Source of the DNA: VBDM01 sp963699535
GTDB taxonomy: Bacteria > Pseudomonadota > Gammaproteobacteria > Burkholderiales > SG8-39
Assembly: GCA_963699535.1 (NCBI GenBank)
Contig: CAVOUJ010000023.1
Span: 1-64,000, forward strand
DNA: 64,000 nt
Reading direction: 5' to 3'
Part shown: in pieces, positions 19,201-27,362 of the stretch
Numbering within the stretch: position 1 is the first letter of the stretch
How the letters are laid out: each line of letters opens with the position of its first letter
The notes under the pieces: generated by a model
What the model was told of the DNA's origin: nothing
Database searches by the model: none
Seen by the model: the letters and a program-made list of their open reading frames with translations, nothing else
Made by a program: the position numbers and the translations under genes

Positions 19201-20226
19201 CACAGGATCGACAAGGAGAATCAGGTCGGCCGATGCGTCCATCGCCGCGCGAAAGCGGCGCTGTTCCTCCTCCGCCTGCTTGCGCCGCACGAACTGTCCA
19301 ATTTGACCGCCGATGACTCCGATGGTCTCGATCAACCCCTCGTCGGGCTCGCGGATTTCTCGGCTGCTGAATGCAAGAGCGCCGATCGTCTTTCCCTCGG
19401 AAATGATGGGAAACGCGAACGCGCCCCGAATGTTGGGATCGCGAGCAAGCGCCCCGTGTGCGATGCGACTATCGCGGCTGATGTCGGCGGCCCAGATAGG
19501 CTGTCCAGACTGCCAAACCTTCCCGACCAATCCCACGCCGGGCGCATAGACGAGATCGCGGGATTTTTCGACATACCGCTCGATATCGCGATCCGGAACC
19601 GACCAGGCATCGCTGAAACGCAGCTCGCCGGTCTTTTCGTTCCACCGGAAGTAGCGGCCGCATTCCCATCCTTCCGTTTCGCAGATGGCGCGGATGGCGG
19701 CGCGCACGGCCGCACCTGCATTGTCAGCGTCGGCAAGGGAACGGTTTACCGCGTGCTCCAGCGCCTGCAACTGCACGCCGCGCCTGCGGGCGGTGATGTC
19801 TTCAATCGCGGCGATGTCGTGCAAGACCTTACCTTCCCGGTCGCGCTGAACCGTGATCGTCGCGGCAACGTGCACGGCCGAGCCGTTCTTGTGGCGGTAG
19901 CGCCTTTCGGCTGAAATGCTCTGGATTTCTCCCGCGTGCAGTCTCTTGCGAAGGCTCCAGAGCTCCGAGGTAGCGTGTGCATCGTCCGGAAACCCGAATT
20001 CCTTGATGTTGCGGCCGATCAACTCCTTTGAGGGATAACCCAGAATCTGTCCAACGCGGGCGCTGGCGAAGAGGATTCGGCCTGCAGGATCGATGTGGCT
20101 GATGCCGACGAGGTCGGCCGCCGCACGAAGACGCTGTTCCCCGCGCTCGCCCGCGGTATCGGAGCGGCGCACTTGCGCCTCATCGGCGGCGGGCTTCCGG
20201 GACTTGGATCCGCGCTGCATCTGCAT
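16288..20226 (-). CDS. PAS-GAF-PAS-PAS-GAF-GGDEF-EAL-REC cyclic-di-GMP signalling protein
   Basis: This paralogue of the downstream gene has about 1312 residues: PAS, GAF, two further PAS domains (around 325-575), GAF, GGDEF with intact motif and RSGD inhibitory site, EAL with canonical AEGVET, and a C-terminal receiver with ADQSMP. The extra PAS pair is the main difference. I place the start at ATG 20226 (20220 is equally possible, with AGAGG 8 bases upstream). The open frame extends to 20565, but that part overlaps the lone receiver gene and a tandem DNA repeat and has no domain. It probably forms an operon with the 12995-16291 gene. Confidence 0.87.
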   Translation of the reverse strand: MQMQRGSKSRKPAADEAQVRRSDTAGERGEQRLRAAADLVGISHIDPAGRILFASARVGQILGYPSKELIGRNIKEFGFPDDAHATSELWSLRKRLHAGEIQSISAERRYRHKNGSAVHVAATITVQRDREGKVLHDIAAIEDITARRRGVQLQALEHAVNRSLADADNAGAAVRAAIRAICETEGWECGRYFRWNEKTGELRFSDAWSVPDRDIERYVEKSRDLVYAPGVGLVGKVWQSGQPIWAADISRDSRIAHGALARDPNIRGAFAFPIISEGKTIGALAFSSREIREPDEGLIETIGVIGGQIGQFVRRKQAEEEQRRFRAAMDASADLILLVDPVKLRYIDVNDAACRTLGYTRDELLELGPQDIFSITTEDLRALYQRLIQGDQAEERIEGWYRRKDGTRLAVESFRRALRSPDGDIIVAVARDITEQRKREEELRRFRLAMDNSADMVVLIDRATMRFVDVNRTVCRLLGYSREELLEMGPQDLLPMSREELEKAYDTLIATPSAKTGVLTSGMRSHYRCKDGSLLPFESTRRVLRSGDTYIVAAVSRDISERIASEEKMRNQAMRQRLIAEFGQHVLASSDLGEVMNHAVELVSSTLKAEYCDILECGPDRRRLVFKAAVGWPKDWVGQRTVDLVPGGSLEHVLSSNESVFIEDLRTDNRFSRSPLVQLGIRSTVRTPILGTKEAFGVIGVHSKQVRRFTEEEVNFLRNVANILAVAIERKNVEVHLARLAQFDGLTGLPNRHLFHDRLLQAMAQAQRSKRPMAVLFIDLDRFKLVNDTLGHAAGDRLLKETAARLTQCIRSGDTAGRFGGDEFGAVLSNLGNAGDASIVAQKIIDALSRPFDLDGHETYVSASVGITLFPGDSKEAGALIMNADTAMFRAKEQGRNTYQFFTREMNERARERLRIDTALRRAMERREFLLHYQPRVDLKSGAICGVEALLRWQHPDKGTVPPAEFIPVLEDSGLIVPVGEWVMREVCGQIQAWKQAAISVPPVAINLSARQFQQKELESTVRRILRETGVDPALLEFELTESLLMKEPETAARTLRGLKESGVRISVDDFGTGYSSLAYLRRFPIDALKIDRAFIRDVTTNPEDAAITLAIIGLAHSLKLNVVAEGVETEGQVSFLSRHDCEEVQGFFFSEPVTASECGAMLREAPRLGRHHELPEQVPSVLLLDDCEQDLVLLERILRSDGFPVLKTTDPKQAFELLASRPVAIVIADQSMPQLSGVEFLAHVRKLYPDVIRVIATNVQDPHAVVEAVNEAGVQKYLAKDWEAERLRTEVRDAYRQFRRGRDSGTRSTTK

Positions 20227-20284
20227 GCCTCTGAGGCAGGAGGGGTGGGTCAACCCTAGTTTGCGAATTCGATACATTATCTGA

Positions 20285-20367
20285 AACAAGGGGCTATGGG
20301 CGCCCCGGACCCCGCCAAACCGGTCTAACAAGGGACTATGGCCGCCCGGACCCCGCCAGACCGGTCT
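20285..20367. repeat. two tandem imperfect copies of a 42-bp unit
   Basis: Copy 1 is 20285-20326 and copy 2 is 20327-20367. Both begin AACAAGGG, share CGGACCCCGCCA and end ACCGGTCT, with a few substitutions and one length change. The repeat lies about 60 bp upstream of the start of the large signalling gene, so it may be regulatory or a small mobile/recombination product. Confidence 0.75.
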
Positions 20368-20371
20368 GAGG

Positions 20372-20402
20372 GAAGCTCCGGACTTGAGTTCTGAAGCTCC
20401 GG
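20372..20402. repeat. 10-bp direct repeat GAAGCTCCGG
   Basis: Two exact copies lie at 20372-20381 and 20393-20402, with starts 21 bp apart (two helical turns), next to the 42-bp tandem repeat. It could be a regulator half-site pair. Confidence 0.45.
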
Positions 20403-20500
20403 CGGCAAGGCGCCCGAAGCCTCCATCCCGCGCGCAGGATCGCCGCTCCTTTCCCGGGCGGAGCCGGCCTTGGGAAAACAGACCACGACGAGCGCCCTTC

Positions 20501-20893
20501 TCAGAGGCGTTGCGTTGCGCCGGCTCCAAACAGGGTATCGACCACGCTGCGCAGATCTCGGGCAAAAGCGCTCTTGGCGAGAAACCCGTCAGCGCCCGCC
20601 GCGGCGGCTCCGCTCCTGTAGCCTTCGCCGTCTTCGAGCGTCATCATCACGACCTTCGGGGGGGTCTGTTTTGCCTTGATCAAAGAGGCGACGGCCAGCC
20701 CATTGAGGCCCGGCATGCGAATATCGATGAGCATTAGATCCGGATGCTCCTTTTCTGCGCGCGCAAGGGCCTCGCTCCCTGAGTGAGCATTCGCCAGCAG
20801 CTCGAAGCGACCGCTTTCGGCGAGGAACTGCGCCGCGGCGCTCGCGAACTGCGGGTTGTCATCGACTACCATGACCTTGATGCGCTGTTTCAA
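20501..20893 (-). CDS. single-domain response regulator (receiver only)
   Basis: The 130-residue protein is one CheY-like receiver: acidic pair at 10-12, phospho-acceptor Asp57 in LIDIRMPG, and a Lys in FLAKSAF. There is no output domain, so it probably relays phosphate or controls a partner. The start is TTG 20893, with AGGGAAG 7 bases upstream. The surrounding kinases and receiver-tailed c-di-GMP enzymes make it a plausible intermediate of a local phosphorelay. Confidence 0.85.
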   Translation of the reverse strand: MKQRIKVMVVDDNPQFASAAAQFLAESGRFELLANAHSGSEALARAEKEHPDLMLIDIRMPGLNGLAVASLIKAKQTPPKVVMMTLEDGEGYRSGAAAAGADGFLAKSAFARDLRSVVDTLFGAGATQRL

Positions 20894-21036
20894 AGCCGTC
20901 TTCCCTACGCTTCGCTTGACACTACGAAGTCTATGGGAGAGACGCCGCCCAGCCCATCGGGCGGGACCTGAATTACCTCTGCTAAATACCTGAGGACGGC
21001 CTCGGGAATCCGAGAATGTTCGTGATTATTAAGGAG

Positions 21037-21690
21037 TTATTTCGCGGCGGTGACGAGCCCGTGGCGAATCGCGTACTTCACGAGGCCTGCGATCTCGCGA
21101 ATCTGCAGCCGCTCCATGAGTTGGGCGCGATGGGTCTCCACGGTCTTGACCGAGAGATTGAGGCGATGGGCGATTTCCTTGGTGCTATGGCCCTCGGCAA
21201 TGAGCTGAAGGACCTGCCGCTGCCGGGGTGTCAGGTTGTCGGAGGCGGTCTGCTCGGCGCCGACCCGCTGAACATAGCCCTCTACGACCTGCTTGGAGAT
21301 CGGTGGACTGAGATAGGTCTCCCCTTGCATCACGGCTTTCAGCGCAAGCTCGAGTTCCGCGGTCGCAGAGTCCTTGAGCATGTAGCCCGCGGCCCCGGCA
21401 CGAAGCGCCTGCAGGACATACTCCTCGTTGGCGTGCATGGACAGCATCACCACGCGCACTTCCGGCAGCGCGTCTCTCAGCTGCGCGCTCACCTCCAGAC
21501 CGCCCAATCCGGGCATCGAGATATCGAGCAGCACGACGTCAGGGCGATGGGCGCGAGCGAATTCCAGCACCTCCGCGCCGTTGCCCGTTTCCGCCACGAC
21601 CGTTACGCCATCCAGGTTCTGCAGCAGTGCGCGAATCCCGGCCCGCACGAGAGCGTGGTCGTCTGCGAGAAGGACGCGCACGGGGGTCAT
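21037..21690 (-). CDS. NarL/FixJ-family response regulator
   Basis: This 217-residue transcription factor has a receiver (about 1-120, Asp56 in LLDISMPG, Lys in YMLKDS) and a LuxR-type helix-turn-helix (about 148-210, LTPRQRQVLQLIAEG, then KTVETHR). Its start overlaps the stop of the receiver-kinase gene (ATGA), which makes that HisKA_3 kinase its likely partner. NarL-type regulators usually pair with this kinase class. Confidence 0.92.
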   Translation of the reverse strand: MTPVRVLLADDHALVRAGIRALLQNLDGVTVVAETGNGAEVLEFARAHRPDVVLLDISMPGLGGLEVSAQLRDALPEVRVVMLSMHANEEYVLQALRAGAAGYMLKDSATAELELALKAVMQGETYLSPPISKQVVEGYVQRVGAEQTASDNLTPRQRQVLQLIAEGHSTKEIAHRLNLSVKTVETHRAQLMERLQIREIAGLVKYAIRHGLVTAAK

Positions 21691-22778
21691 TTAGGCCCCG
21701 CCCCGGCGGGGGTAAGGGGGAGCGCGAGGCTCACCCGGGTCTCGCGTCCGGGCGCAGATTCCAGGGCGAGCCGGCCGCGGGCGAGGGTGGCTCGCTCCTC
21801 CATGCTAAGCAGTCCCATGCTGCGGCCATCCGCTGCCGCCAGTCGCGCGGCATCGACGTCAAAGCCCCGCCCGTTGTCGCGCACTTCCAGACGCAATTCC
21901 GCCTCCGTGCTCGCGAGCGTGACCCAAACCTCGCTCGCCCGTGCGTGACGTGCGACGTTGGTCAGCGCCTCCTGGGCGATGCGAAAGCACGCAGTTTCGA
22001 CTTCGGGGGCGAGACTCGGAGGCACCCGCTCCTGGTTGAAGTGCGCCTTGAATCCTGCGCTGCTTGCCTGCCGGTCGAGGTGCGAACGCAGCGCGGAGGC
22101 CAAGCCTAGGTCATCGAGCTGCGATGGCCGCAGGTCGCGCGACATGCGGCGCACCTGTTCGAGCGCTTCGTCGATCGCACTCACGCATTCGCTTCGCAGC
22201 TCAGCATAGTCCGCCGCTGAAGGGTTGAGGCTGGCAAGGCGTAACTTCACGGCGGTAAGCAGTTGCCCGACTCCATCGTGCAGCTCGCGCGCGATGCGCC
22301 GCCGCTCCGTTTCCTCGACCTCGAGTAGGCGCGCCGACAGCGCCTGTAGCCTGGCGTGGGCATCGCGCAGCAACTGCTGCGCCGCCCAGCGCTTTGCCCG
22401 CTCGAGGTTGTCCTTCAAGGCGCGCGTCACCACCGGGGCGAGGCGTTCCAGGCGGTCCTTCATCACGTAATCGGTTGCACCCGCCTTGAGGCTCTCGATG
22501 GCGCGTTCCTCACCAAGGGTGCCCGAGATGAGGATGAAGGGAATTTCCAGGCCCCTTTCCCTCACCAGTGCAAGCGCGCGCAGACCGTCGAAGCTCGGAA
22601 GGTTGTAATCGGCGAGAATCAGTTCGAACTCGGGCCGATCCAGACAGGCCTCAAAGTTCTCCCGGGTTTGTACCTGGACCCAGTCGCAACTGTACCCGGC
22701 GGCCTCAAGCTGCCGGACTTCGAGTTGCGAGTCGAGCGCGTTGTCTTCGAGGATGAGGAGCCTGAGGGGAGTGGCCAT
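21687..22778 (-). CDS. receiver-HisKA_3 hybrid sensor kinase
   Basis: The 363-residue protein begins with a receiver domain (Asp57 in LADYNLPS). It continues with a HisKA_3 dimerisation domain (His167 in RRIARELHDGVGQ) and a HATPase domain (N-box QEALTNVARHA, G1 VRDNGRGFD, G2 GLLSMEER). It has no membrane segment, so input probably arrives as phosphate on the receiver rather than as an external ligand. It overlaps the NarL-type regulator gene by 4 bp and starts 3 bp after the upstream kinase gene stop. Confidence 0.9.
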   Translation of the reverse strand: MATPLRLLILEDNALDSQLEVRQLEAAGYSCDWVQVQTRENFEACLDRPEFELILADYNLPSFDGLRALALVRERGLEIPFILISGTLGEERAIESLKAGATDYVMKDRLERLAPVVTRALKDNLERAKRWAAQQLLRDAHARLQALSARLLEVEETERRRIARELHDGVGQLLTAVKLRLASLNPSAADYAELRSECVSAIDEALEQVRRMSRDLRPSQLDDLGLASALRSHLDRQASSAGFKAHFNQERVPPSLAPEVETACFRIAQEALTNVARHARASEVWVTLASTEAELRLEVRDNGRGFDVDAARLAAADGRSMGLLSMEERATLARGRLALESAPGRETRVSLALPLTPAGAGPK

Positions 22779-22781
22779 GCG

Positions 22782-23519
22782 TCAATGGGGTCCGCGCTCG
22801 TTCAACGCCAAGTAGAACACGGCGCCCCGTCCTGATTCGCCTTCGGCCCACACTCTTCCTCCGTGACGCCGGACGATCCGCTGCACGATGGCGAGTCCGG
22901 CACCCCTTCCCTCGAACTCGTCCTCGCGGTGAAGGCGCTGAAACATTCCGAACAGCCTTTCAACGTAGCGCATGTCGAAGCCCGCACCGTTGTCCCTGAC
23001 GAAGAGCACAATCTCTCCGCTCTCCATGCGATTCGCGTCGATCTCAATGATAGCTGCGGAACGCTTCGCCGTGAATTTCACGGCATTGGAGAGCAGATGG
23101 ACGAACGCAGTCCGCAGCATCGCCGGATCGCCTCTGACACGCGGCAACTCGCCCACCTTCCAGGCGATGTCGCGACCTTGGGCCTCCCTGGTGCACTCCC
23201 TTCGGACATCCCAAATCAGAGCGTTCAGATCGACATCCTGGATATTCAGCTCGGCCTTCACGGCGTGCGACAAGGCAAGGAGGTCGTCGATGAGTCTGCC
23301 CATTCGTTGCGCGGCGTCCGCGATGGTCCGCGCGTATTGCGCCGTGGTCTCCTCGGGGCCGCCCAGGCTTTCGAGCAGGAGCCTGGAAAAGCCGCTGACG
23401 TGGCGCAAGGGAGCGCGCAGGTCGTGGGAAACCGAGTAGGAAAGCGACTCGAGTTCCCTGTTCGCAGCGTCGAGCTGGGCGGCCAGTTCGCTGACGCGAC
23501 GTTCAATATCCTCGTTCAC
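22782..23519 (-). CDS. soluble HisKA-type histidine kinase without sensor domain
   Basis: Starting at GTG 23519 the protein has 245 residues: a short coiled coil (1-28), the H-box YSVSHDLRAPL (His32) and a HATPase domain (N-box LLSNAVKFTA, G1 RDNGAGFDMRY, F-box FGMFQRLH, G2 GRGAGLAIVQ). It resembles the kinase half of phytochrome-like enzymes. A longer open frame to 23693 runs through a terminator and into the tRNA gene, so I reject it. Input must come from a partner or through the coiled coil. It is the first gene of the kinase-regulator run. Confidence 0.82.
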   Translation of the reverse strand: MNEDIERRVSELAAQLDAANRELESLSYSVSHDLRAPLRHVSGFSRLLLESLGGPEETTAQYARTIADAAQRMGRLIDDLLALSHAVKAELNIQDVDLNALIWDVRRECTREAQGRDIAWKVGELPRVRGDPAMLRTAFVHLLSNAVKFTAKRSAAIIEIDANRMESGEIVLFVRDNGAGFDMRYVERLFGMFQRLHREDEFEGRGAGLAIVQRIVRRHGGRVWAEGESGRGAVFYLALNERGPH

Positions 23520-23623
23520 TGAGGGTTCCCCCGGCGCCCGCCCGCCCGGTCCCCGAAGCAACTTCCACTCGGCTTCATCCGGGCAACAATACGTCAAATT
23601 GCGGTGGACGGCGTGGAAAGCAA

Positions 23624-23645
23624 AAGGCCCGGCTGACCGGGCCTT
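23624..23645 (-). terminator. rho-independent terminator after tRNA-Ala
   Basis: A 9-bp stem (AAGGCCCGG / CCGGGCCTT) with a 4-base loop lies 9 bases past the tRNA 3' end on the minus strand. It is followed by TT-GC-TTT. It separates the tRNA from the kinase operon. Confidence 0.75.
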
Positions 23646-23654
23646 CGGGGATGC

Positions 23655-23730
<76 letters not shown>

Positions 23731-23831
23731 ACGGAGGCGATTTTAGCTGCAAACCCCTGCCCCGACAACGAAGTAGTCGACCTTGCGATCGCGGTTCGGG
23801 CGCGCTCACGCCAGCAAGCTGGGCCGGCAAC

Positions 23832-24826
23832 TCAGGCCGAGTGCGCGCGAACGAGACGGTCTCGCACTGCGGACCACTCGCCGTTCTCTGGAGGCTCCTC
23901 GACCAGAATCTCATCACACCCGGAGGCGTCCAGCGCGCGCAGGTTCGCATACAGGCCACGGGCATAGCGCACCGGATCCGAAGGCGCCTCGATCCACATC
24001 GCGCCCGCATCCGTATTGGGCCTTGGCCGAAACGAAAGCACGCCGTGAGCGGGCGCTGATCTGCGCAGCGTCTCATCCCACTGCATCGAAGGAACGAGCC
24101 GCAGCGGATGCCGCGGCGCGTAGTGGGATTCAAGTGTGCCCGGCGCGCGTGGGGCATCTCGACCTCTCAACCGGGCCTCTACCCGAAGCGTCGCCTGTAT
24201 TTCCTCCGCGCCTATTCCGCCCGGCCGCAGCAGGACCACACCACCACCTGACAGATCGACGATCGTCGATTCGATGCCAATCTCGCAAGGCCCGCCATCC
24301 AGAATCAGATCGACTTCTTTCCCCAGATCGTTCCGCACGTGCTCCGCAGTGGTTGGACTGATACGGCCGAATCTGTTGGCCGACGGGGCCGCGATGCCGA
24401 TCAAACGGCGTCCGTCATCGTGCCCGCTGAATTGTCGCAGCAGCTCGAGGGCGACCGGGTGGCTTGGAACGCGCAGGCCTATCGTGTCCTGCCCGCCCGT
24501 GAGGAAGTCGCCGACCTTTGGCGCGCGCTTCAGCACCAGCGTGAGCGGCCCCGGCCAGAATCGCGCCGCGAGCTTCGTCGCGCTCTCGGGAACATCGCGT
24601 GCCCAGCGAGCCAGTAGCGCGGCATCGGCGATATGGACGATCACCGGGTGGCCCGGCGGACGACCCTTTGACCCGGTAGAGACGCGCGACTGCGGCGGGG
24701 TTGGATGCGTCGGCGCCGAGCCCGTATACCGTTTCGGTTGGAAAGGCGACCAGGCCCCCGCGTCTCAGGATTGACGACGGCCTCGCGAATCGGAAGGAAA
24801 TCGGCTGCGTTGCTCGTCGGGCGCAA
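23832..24826 (-). CDS. sua5: Sua5/TsaC-type threonylcarbamoyl-AMP synthase (two frameshifts)
   Basis: This enzyme makes threonylcarbamoyl-AMP from Thr, bicarbonate and ATP for the t6A37 tRNA modification. The YrdC core is clear (GGLVAFPTETVYGLGADA, then LGIAAPSAN-type IGIAAPSANRFG, then ESTIVDLSG). A C-terminal Sua5 domain follows the linker with TLESHYAPRHPL, so this is the long form. Frames shift near 24775 and near 24668, both fitting one extra base, and the corrected length is 330 residues. The start is tentative (TTG 24826). It follows purE by 19 bp; the usual purK between them is absent. Confidence 0.85.
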
Positions 24827-24845
24827 GCGTGATGGGAGGTGCGCG

Positions 24846-25342
24846 TCAATCCGGCAGCTTGGCTTTCAGGACCGATTCGGCCTGGCCGGCCCGGAACTGG
24901 GCGAGGCGTTCGCCGAGCTTCGCATCGGCGAGCGCAAGCATGGCGACCGCGAACAGCCCAGCGTTCGCCGCGCCCGCCTCGCCGATCGCGAATGTCGCGA
25001 CCGGAATCCCCTTCGGCATCTGCACGATCGACAGCAGCGAGTCGAGGCCTTGCAGATGCTTGGACGGCATCGGCACCCCGAGCACCGGCAGCATCGTTTT
25101 CGCCGCGATCACGCCGGCGAGGTGTGCCGCTCCTCCCGCGCCCGGCGATGAAGCAGCGGACACCTTGGGCGCTTGAGCGCTCCACCCAGTCGACAAGTGC
25201 GTCAGGCGAGCGGTGCGCCGAAAGCACCTTCGCTTCGTAGGGAACCGAAAAATCGTCCAGCTGTTTCGCCGCGCCGCGCATCACTTCCCAGTCGCTTGGC
25301 GCTTCCCATGACGATGCCGACGAGCGGCGAGCGGCCAGCCAT
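24846..25342 (-). CDS. purE: PurE, N5-carboxyaminoimidazole ribonucleotide mutase (two frameshifts)
   Basis: PurE moves the carboxyl group of N5-CAIR to give CAIR in purine synthesis. The family motifs are spread over three frames: VGIVMGSA at the start, YEAKVLSAHRSP, then AAHLAGVIAAKT and GVPMPSKHLQG. The shifts can be placed exactly: one extra base in the TT at 25296-25297 (plus strand) and one in the CCC at 25141-25143. The corrected length is 164 residues, normal for class I PurE. ATG 25342 lies 2 bp after the purC stop. Confidence 0.88.
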
Positions 25343-25344
25343 CG

Positions 25345-26250
25345 CTATCCTCCCAACCTTCGCCCCGTCAGGCGGTACAGGGCTTCGCGGTATTTTTCGG
25401 AGGTCTTTGCGATCACTTCCGGCGGAAGTCGCGGCGCGGGGGGCGTTTTCTTCCAGGCGAGCGTCTCGAGGTAGTCGCGGACGTATTGCTTGTCGAACGA
25501 TGGGGGGCTTGAACCGGGCCGGTATTCGTCCGCCGGCCAGAACCGCGAGGAGTCCGCGGTGAGCGCTTCGTCGATCAGGACGAGATCGCCCTTCTCGTCC
25601 GTGCCGAACTCGAACTTGGTATCGGCGATAATGATGCCGCGCCCGCGCGCGAATTCCGCCGCCTCGCGGTAAAGACGCATGCTCACCTCGCGCACCTTCG
25701 CCGCGAGTTCCTTGCCGACCAGTTGCTCCATGCGCTCGAACGAGATGTTCTCGTCGTGCGCGCCGGCCTCGGCCTTGGTCGCCGGTGTGAAGATCACCTC
25801 CGGCAACTTGTCGGCCTGTTTCAGCCCCTTGGGGAGAGGGATCCCGCAAACAGCGCCAGTCTGCTGATAGTCCTTCCAGCCCGAGCCGATGAGATAGCCG
25901 CGCACCACCGCCTCGACCGGCAGGGGTTGAGCTTTCTTCACTACCACGGAGCGGCCCCTCACCTGCGCGGCCTCCTCGTCCGCGCCCTTGATCACCTTCT
26001 CGGGCTCCGCGCTCGTTCAGGTGATTGGGGACGATGTGGGCGAGCTTGCCTGAACCAGAAGTTGGACATCTCGTTCAGGACCTCGACCCTTGTCGGGAAT
26101 CGGGTCGGGGAGCACGACATCGAAAGCCGAAAGGCGATCGGTCGTGACGATCAGCAGCTTCCGGTCGCCCACGGCGTACATGTCGCGGACCTTGCCCCGC
26201 CCGAGCAGGGGCAGGCTCTTGATGCTCGATTCGTAGAGAGGCGCGGCCAC
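25345..26250 (-). CDS. purC: PurC, SAICAR synthetase (three frameshifts)
   Basis: PurC joins CAIR and aspartate with ATP in purine synthesis. The N-terminus (LLGRGKVRDMYAVGD, then TTDRLSAFDVVL) and the main body (VVRGYLIGSGWKDYQQTG, then ADTKFEFG) are unmistakable. Three single-base insertions between about 26005 and 26090 scramble the region around NEMSNFWF and AHIVPNHL. Correcting them returns the gene to its original frame with 300 residues. The start is GTG 26250, 3 bp after the fba stop. Confidence 0.9.
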
Positions 26251-26253
26251 GCG

Positions 26254-27279
26254 CTAGGCCGCCTGCTTCTCGAGATCGGAGCGGTACTTCCCTTGAGCCG
26301 CGAGGCTGTTCATGCGCGCGCGGTGGTGGAACGCGCGCTGAGCCGCGGGGACGTTCGAAGGCGAGCCGCGCCAAGCCTTGAGCGGCGGGTTCTGCAGCGC
26401 GCGACTGTAGGAGAAAGTGAGCGGCCAGGGCAAGCCCGGCATCCTCGCCATCTCGTTCAGGTGAGCTGTCGCGGCCTCATCACTCTGGCCGCCCGAAAGA
26501 AACACGATCCCGGGGAGCGCCGCGGGAACCGTTCGCTTCAGGCAGCGCACGGTCTCTTCGGCCACGCGCTCCACTCCGGCCTGCCTTGCGCAATCCTTGC
26601 CGGATACGACCATCGAAGCCTTGAGAATCGTGTGCTCGAGCGATACGTTGTAGGCGCGCAGCGCGGCAAACAGCGCGGTAAGCGTGGCGTCGGTCGCCTC
26701 ATAGCAGCGCTCGATCGTGTGGTCGCCGTCGAGCAGCACTTCCGGCTCGACGATGGGTACGATGGAGGCCTCCTGGCATAGCGCCGAATAGCGGGCAAGC
26801 GCGTGGGCGTTGGCGTAAATGCAGGCGTGGCTCGGAATTCCGGGCCCTATGGTGATCACGGCGCGCCACTTTGCAAAGCGCGCACCCAGCCTGAAGTACT
26901 CCTCCAGTCGCCCGCGAAGGCCGTCCAGCCCCTCGGTGACTTTTTCTCCGAGACAAAGCGCAAGATCGTGCGTGCCCTTGTCGACCTTGATCCCGGGGAC
27001 GATACCCTTCTTCTCGAGGTAGCCCGGAAACGGCTCGTTGCCTGCGAGCGTGCTTTGGCGCAGCGTTTCGTCGAAGAGAATCACTCCGCTTACGAACTCT
27101 TCGATTCCCTTGGTCGTGAACAGCAGGTCGCGGTAAGCGCGCCGGTTAGGCTCGGTGCATTCGACGCCCACAGACTTGAATCGCTTTTCACAGGTGCCGC
27201 TGGATTCGTCGGCGGCGAGCAGCCCTTTGCCTTTGGCGACCATGGCTGCGGCGGTCTTGGATAGGAGATTTCGGTCCAT
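26254..27279 (-). CDS. class I fructose-bisphosphate aldolase
   Basis: The enzyme splits fructose-1,6-bisphosphate by Schiff-base chemistry. It is the class I (animal-like) type: GKGLLAADESSGTCEKRF at the N-terminus, PEVLLDGDHTIERC, and the Schiff-base Lys in LEHTILKASMV. Length is 341 residues, with ATG 27279 behind AGGAAAC. This locus in related bacteria often carries the unrelated zinc-dependent class II enzyme, so the class I gene may be a replacement. It lies 3 bp upstream of purC. Confidence 0.92.
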   Translation of the reverse strand: MDRNLLSKTAAAMVAKGKGLLAADESSGTCEKRFKSVGVECTEPNRRAYRDLLFTTKGIEEFVSGVILFDETLRQSTLAGNEPFPGYLEKKGIVPGIKVDKGTHDLALCLGEKVTEGLDGLRGRLEEYFRLGARFAKWRAVITIGPGIPSHACIYANAHALARYSALCQEASIVPIVEPEVLLDGDHTIERCYEATDATLTALFAALRAYNVSLEHTILKASMVVSGKDCARQAGVERVAEETVRCLKRTVPAALPGIVFLSGGQSDEAATAHLNEMARMPGLPWPLTFSYSRALQNPPLKAWRGSPSNVPAAQRAFHHRARMNSLAAQGKYRSDLEKQAA

Positions 27280-27324
27280 GAAATGTTTCCTGTTGCTTGT
27301 TCGAGAAAGCGAGGCAGAGGCAGA

Positions 27325-27330
27325 ATTCTA
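27325..27330 (-). promoter_or_regulatory. TAGAAT, possible -10 for the aldolase gene
   Basis: The hexamer lies 46 nt upstream of the fba ATG, in the 83-bp gap after the isomerase-like gene. The same hexamer appears upstream of argA, yggX and folD. No clear -35 is visible. Confidence 0.25.
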
Positions 27331-27362
27331 CCCCGCCTGCGCCGACGAGCGCGTGCCGACCG

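Noticed and set aside
20227..20565. N-terminal extension of the large GGDEF/EAL gene
   Set aside because: The stretch overlaps the lone receiver gene, contains a tandem DNA repeat and has no domain similarity; a start at 20226 or 20220 is better.
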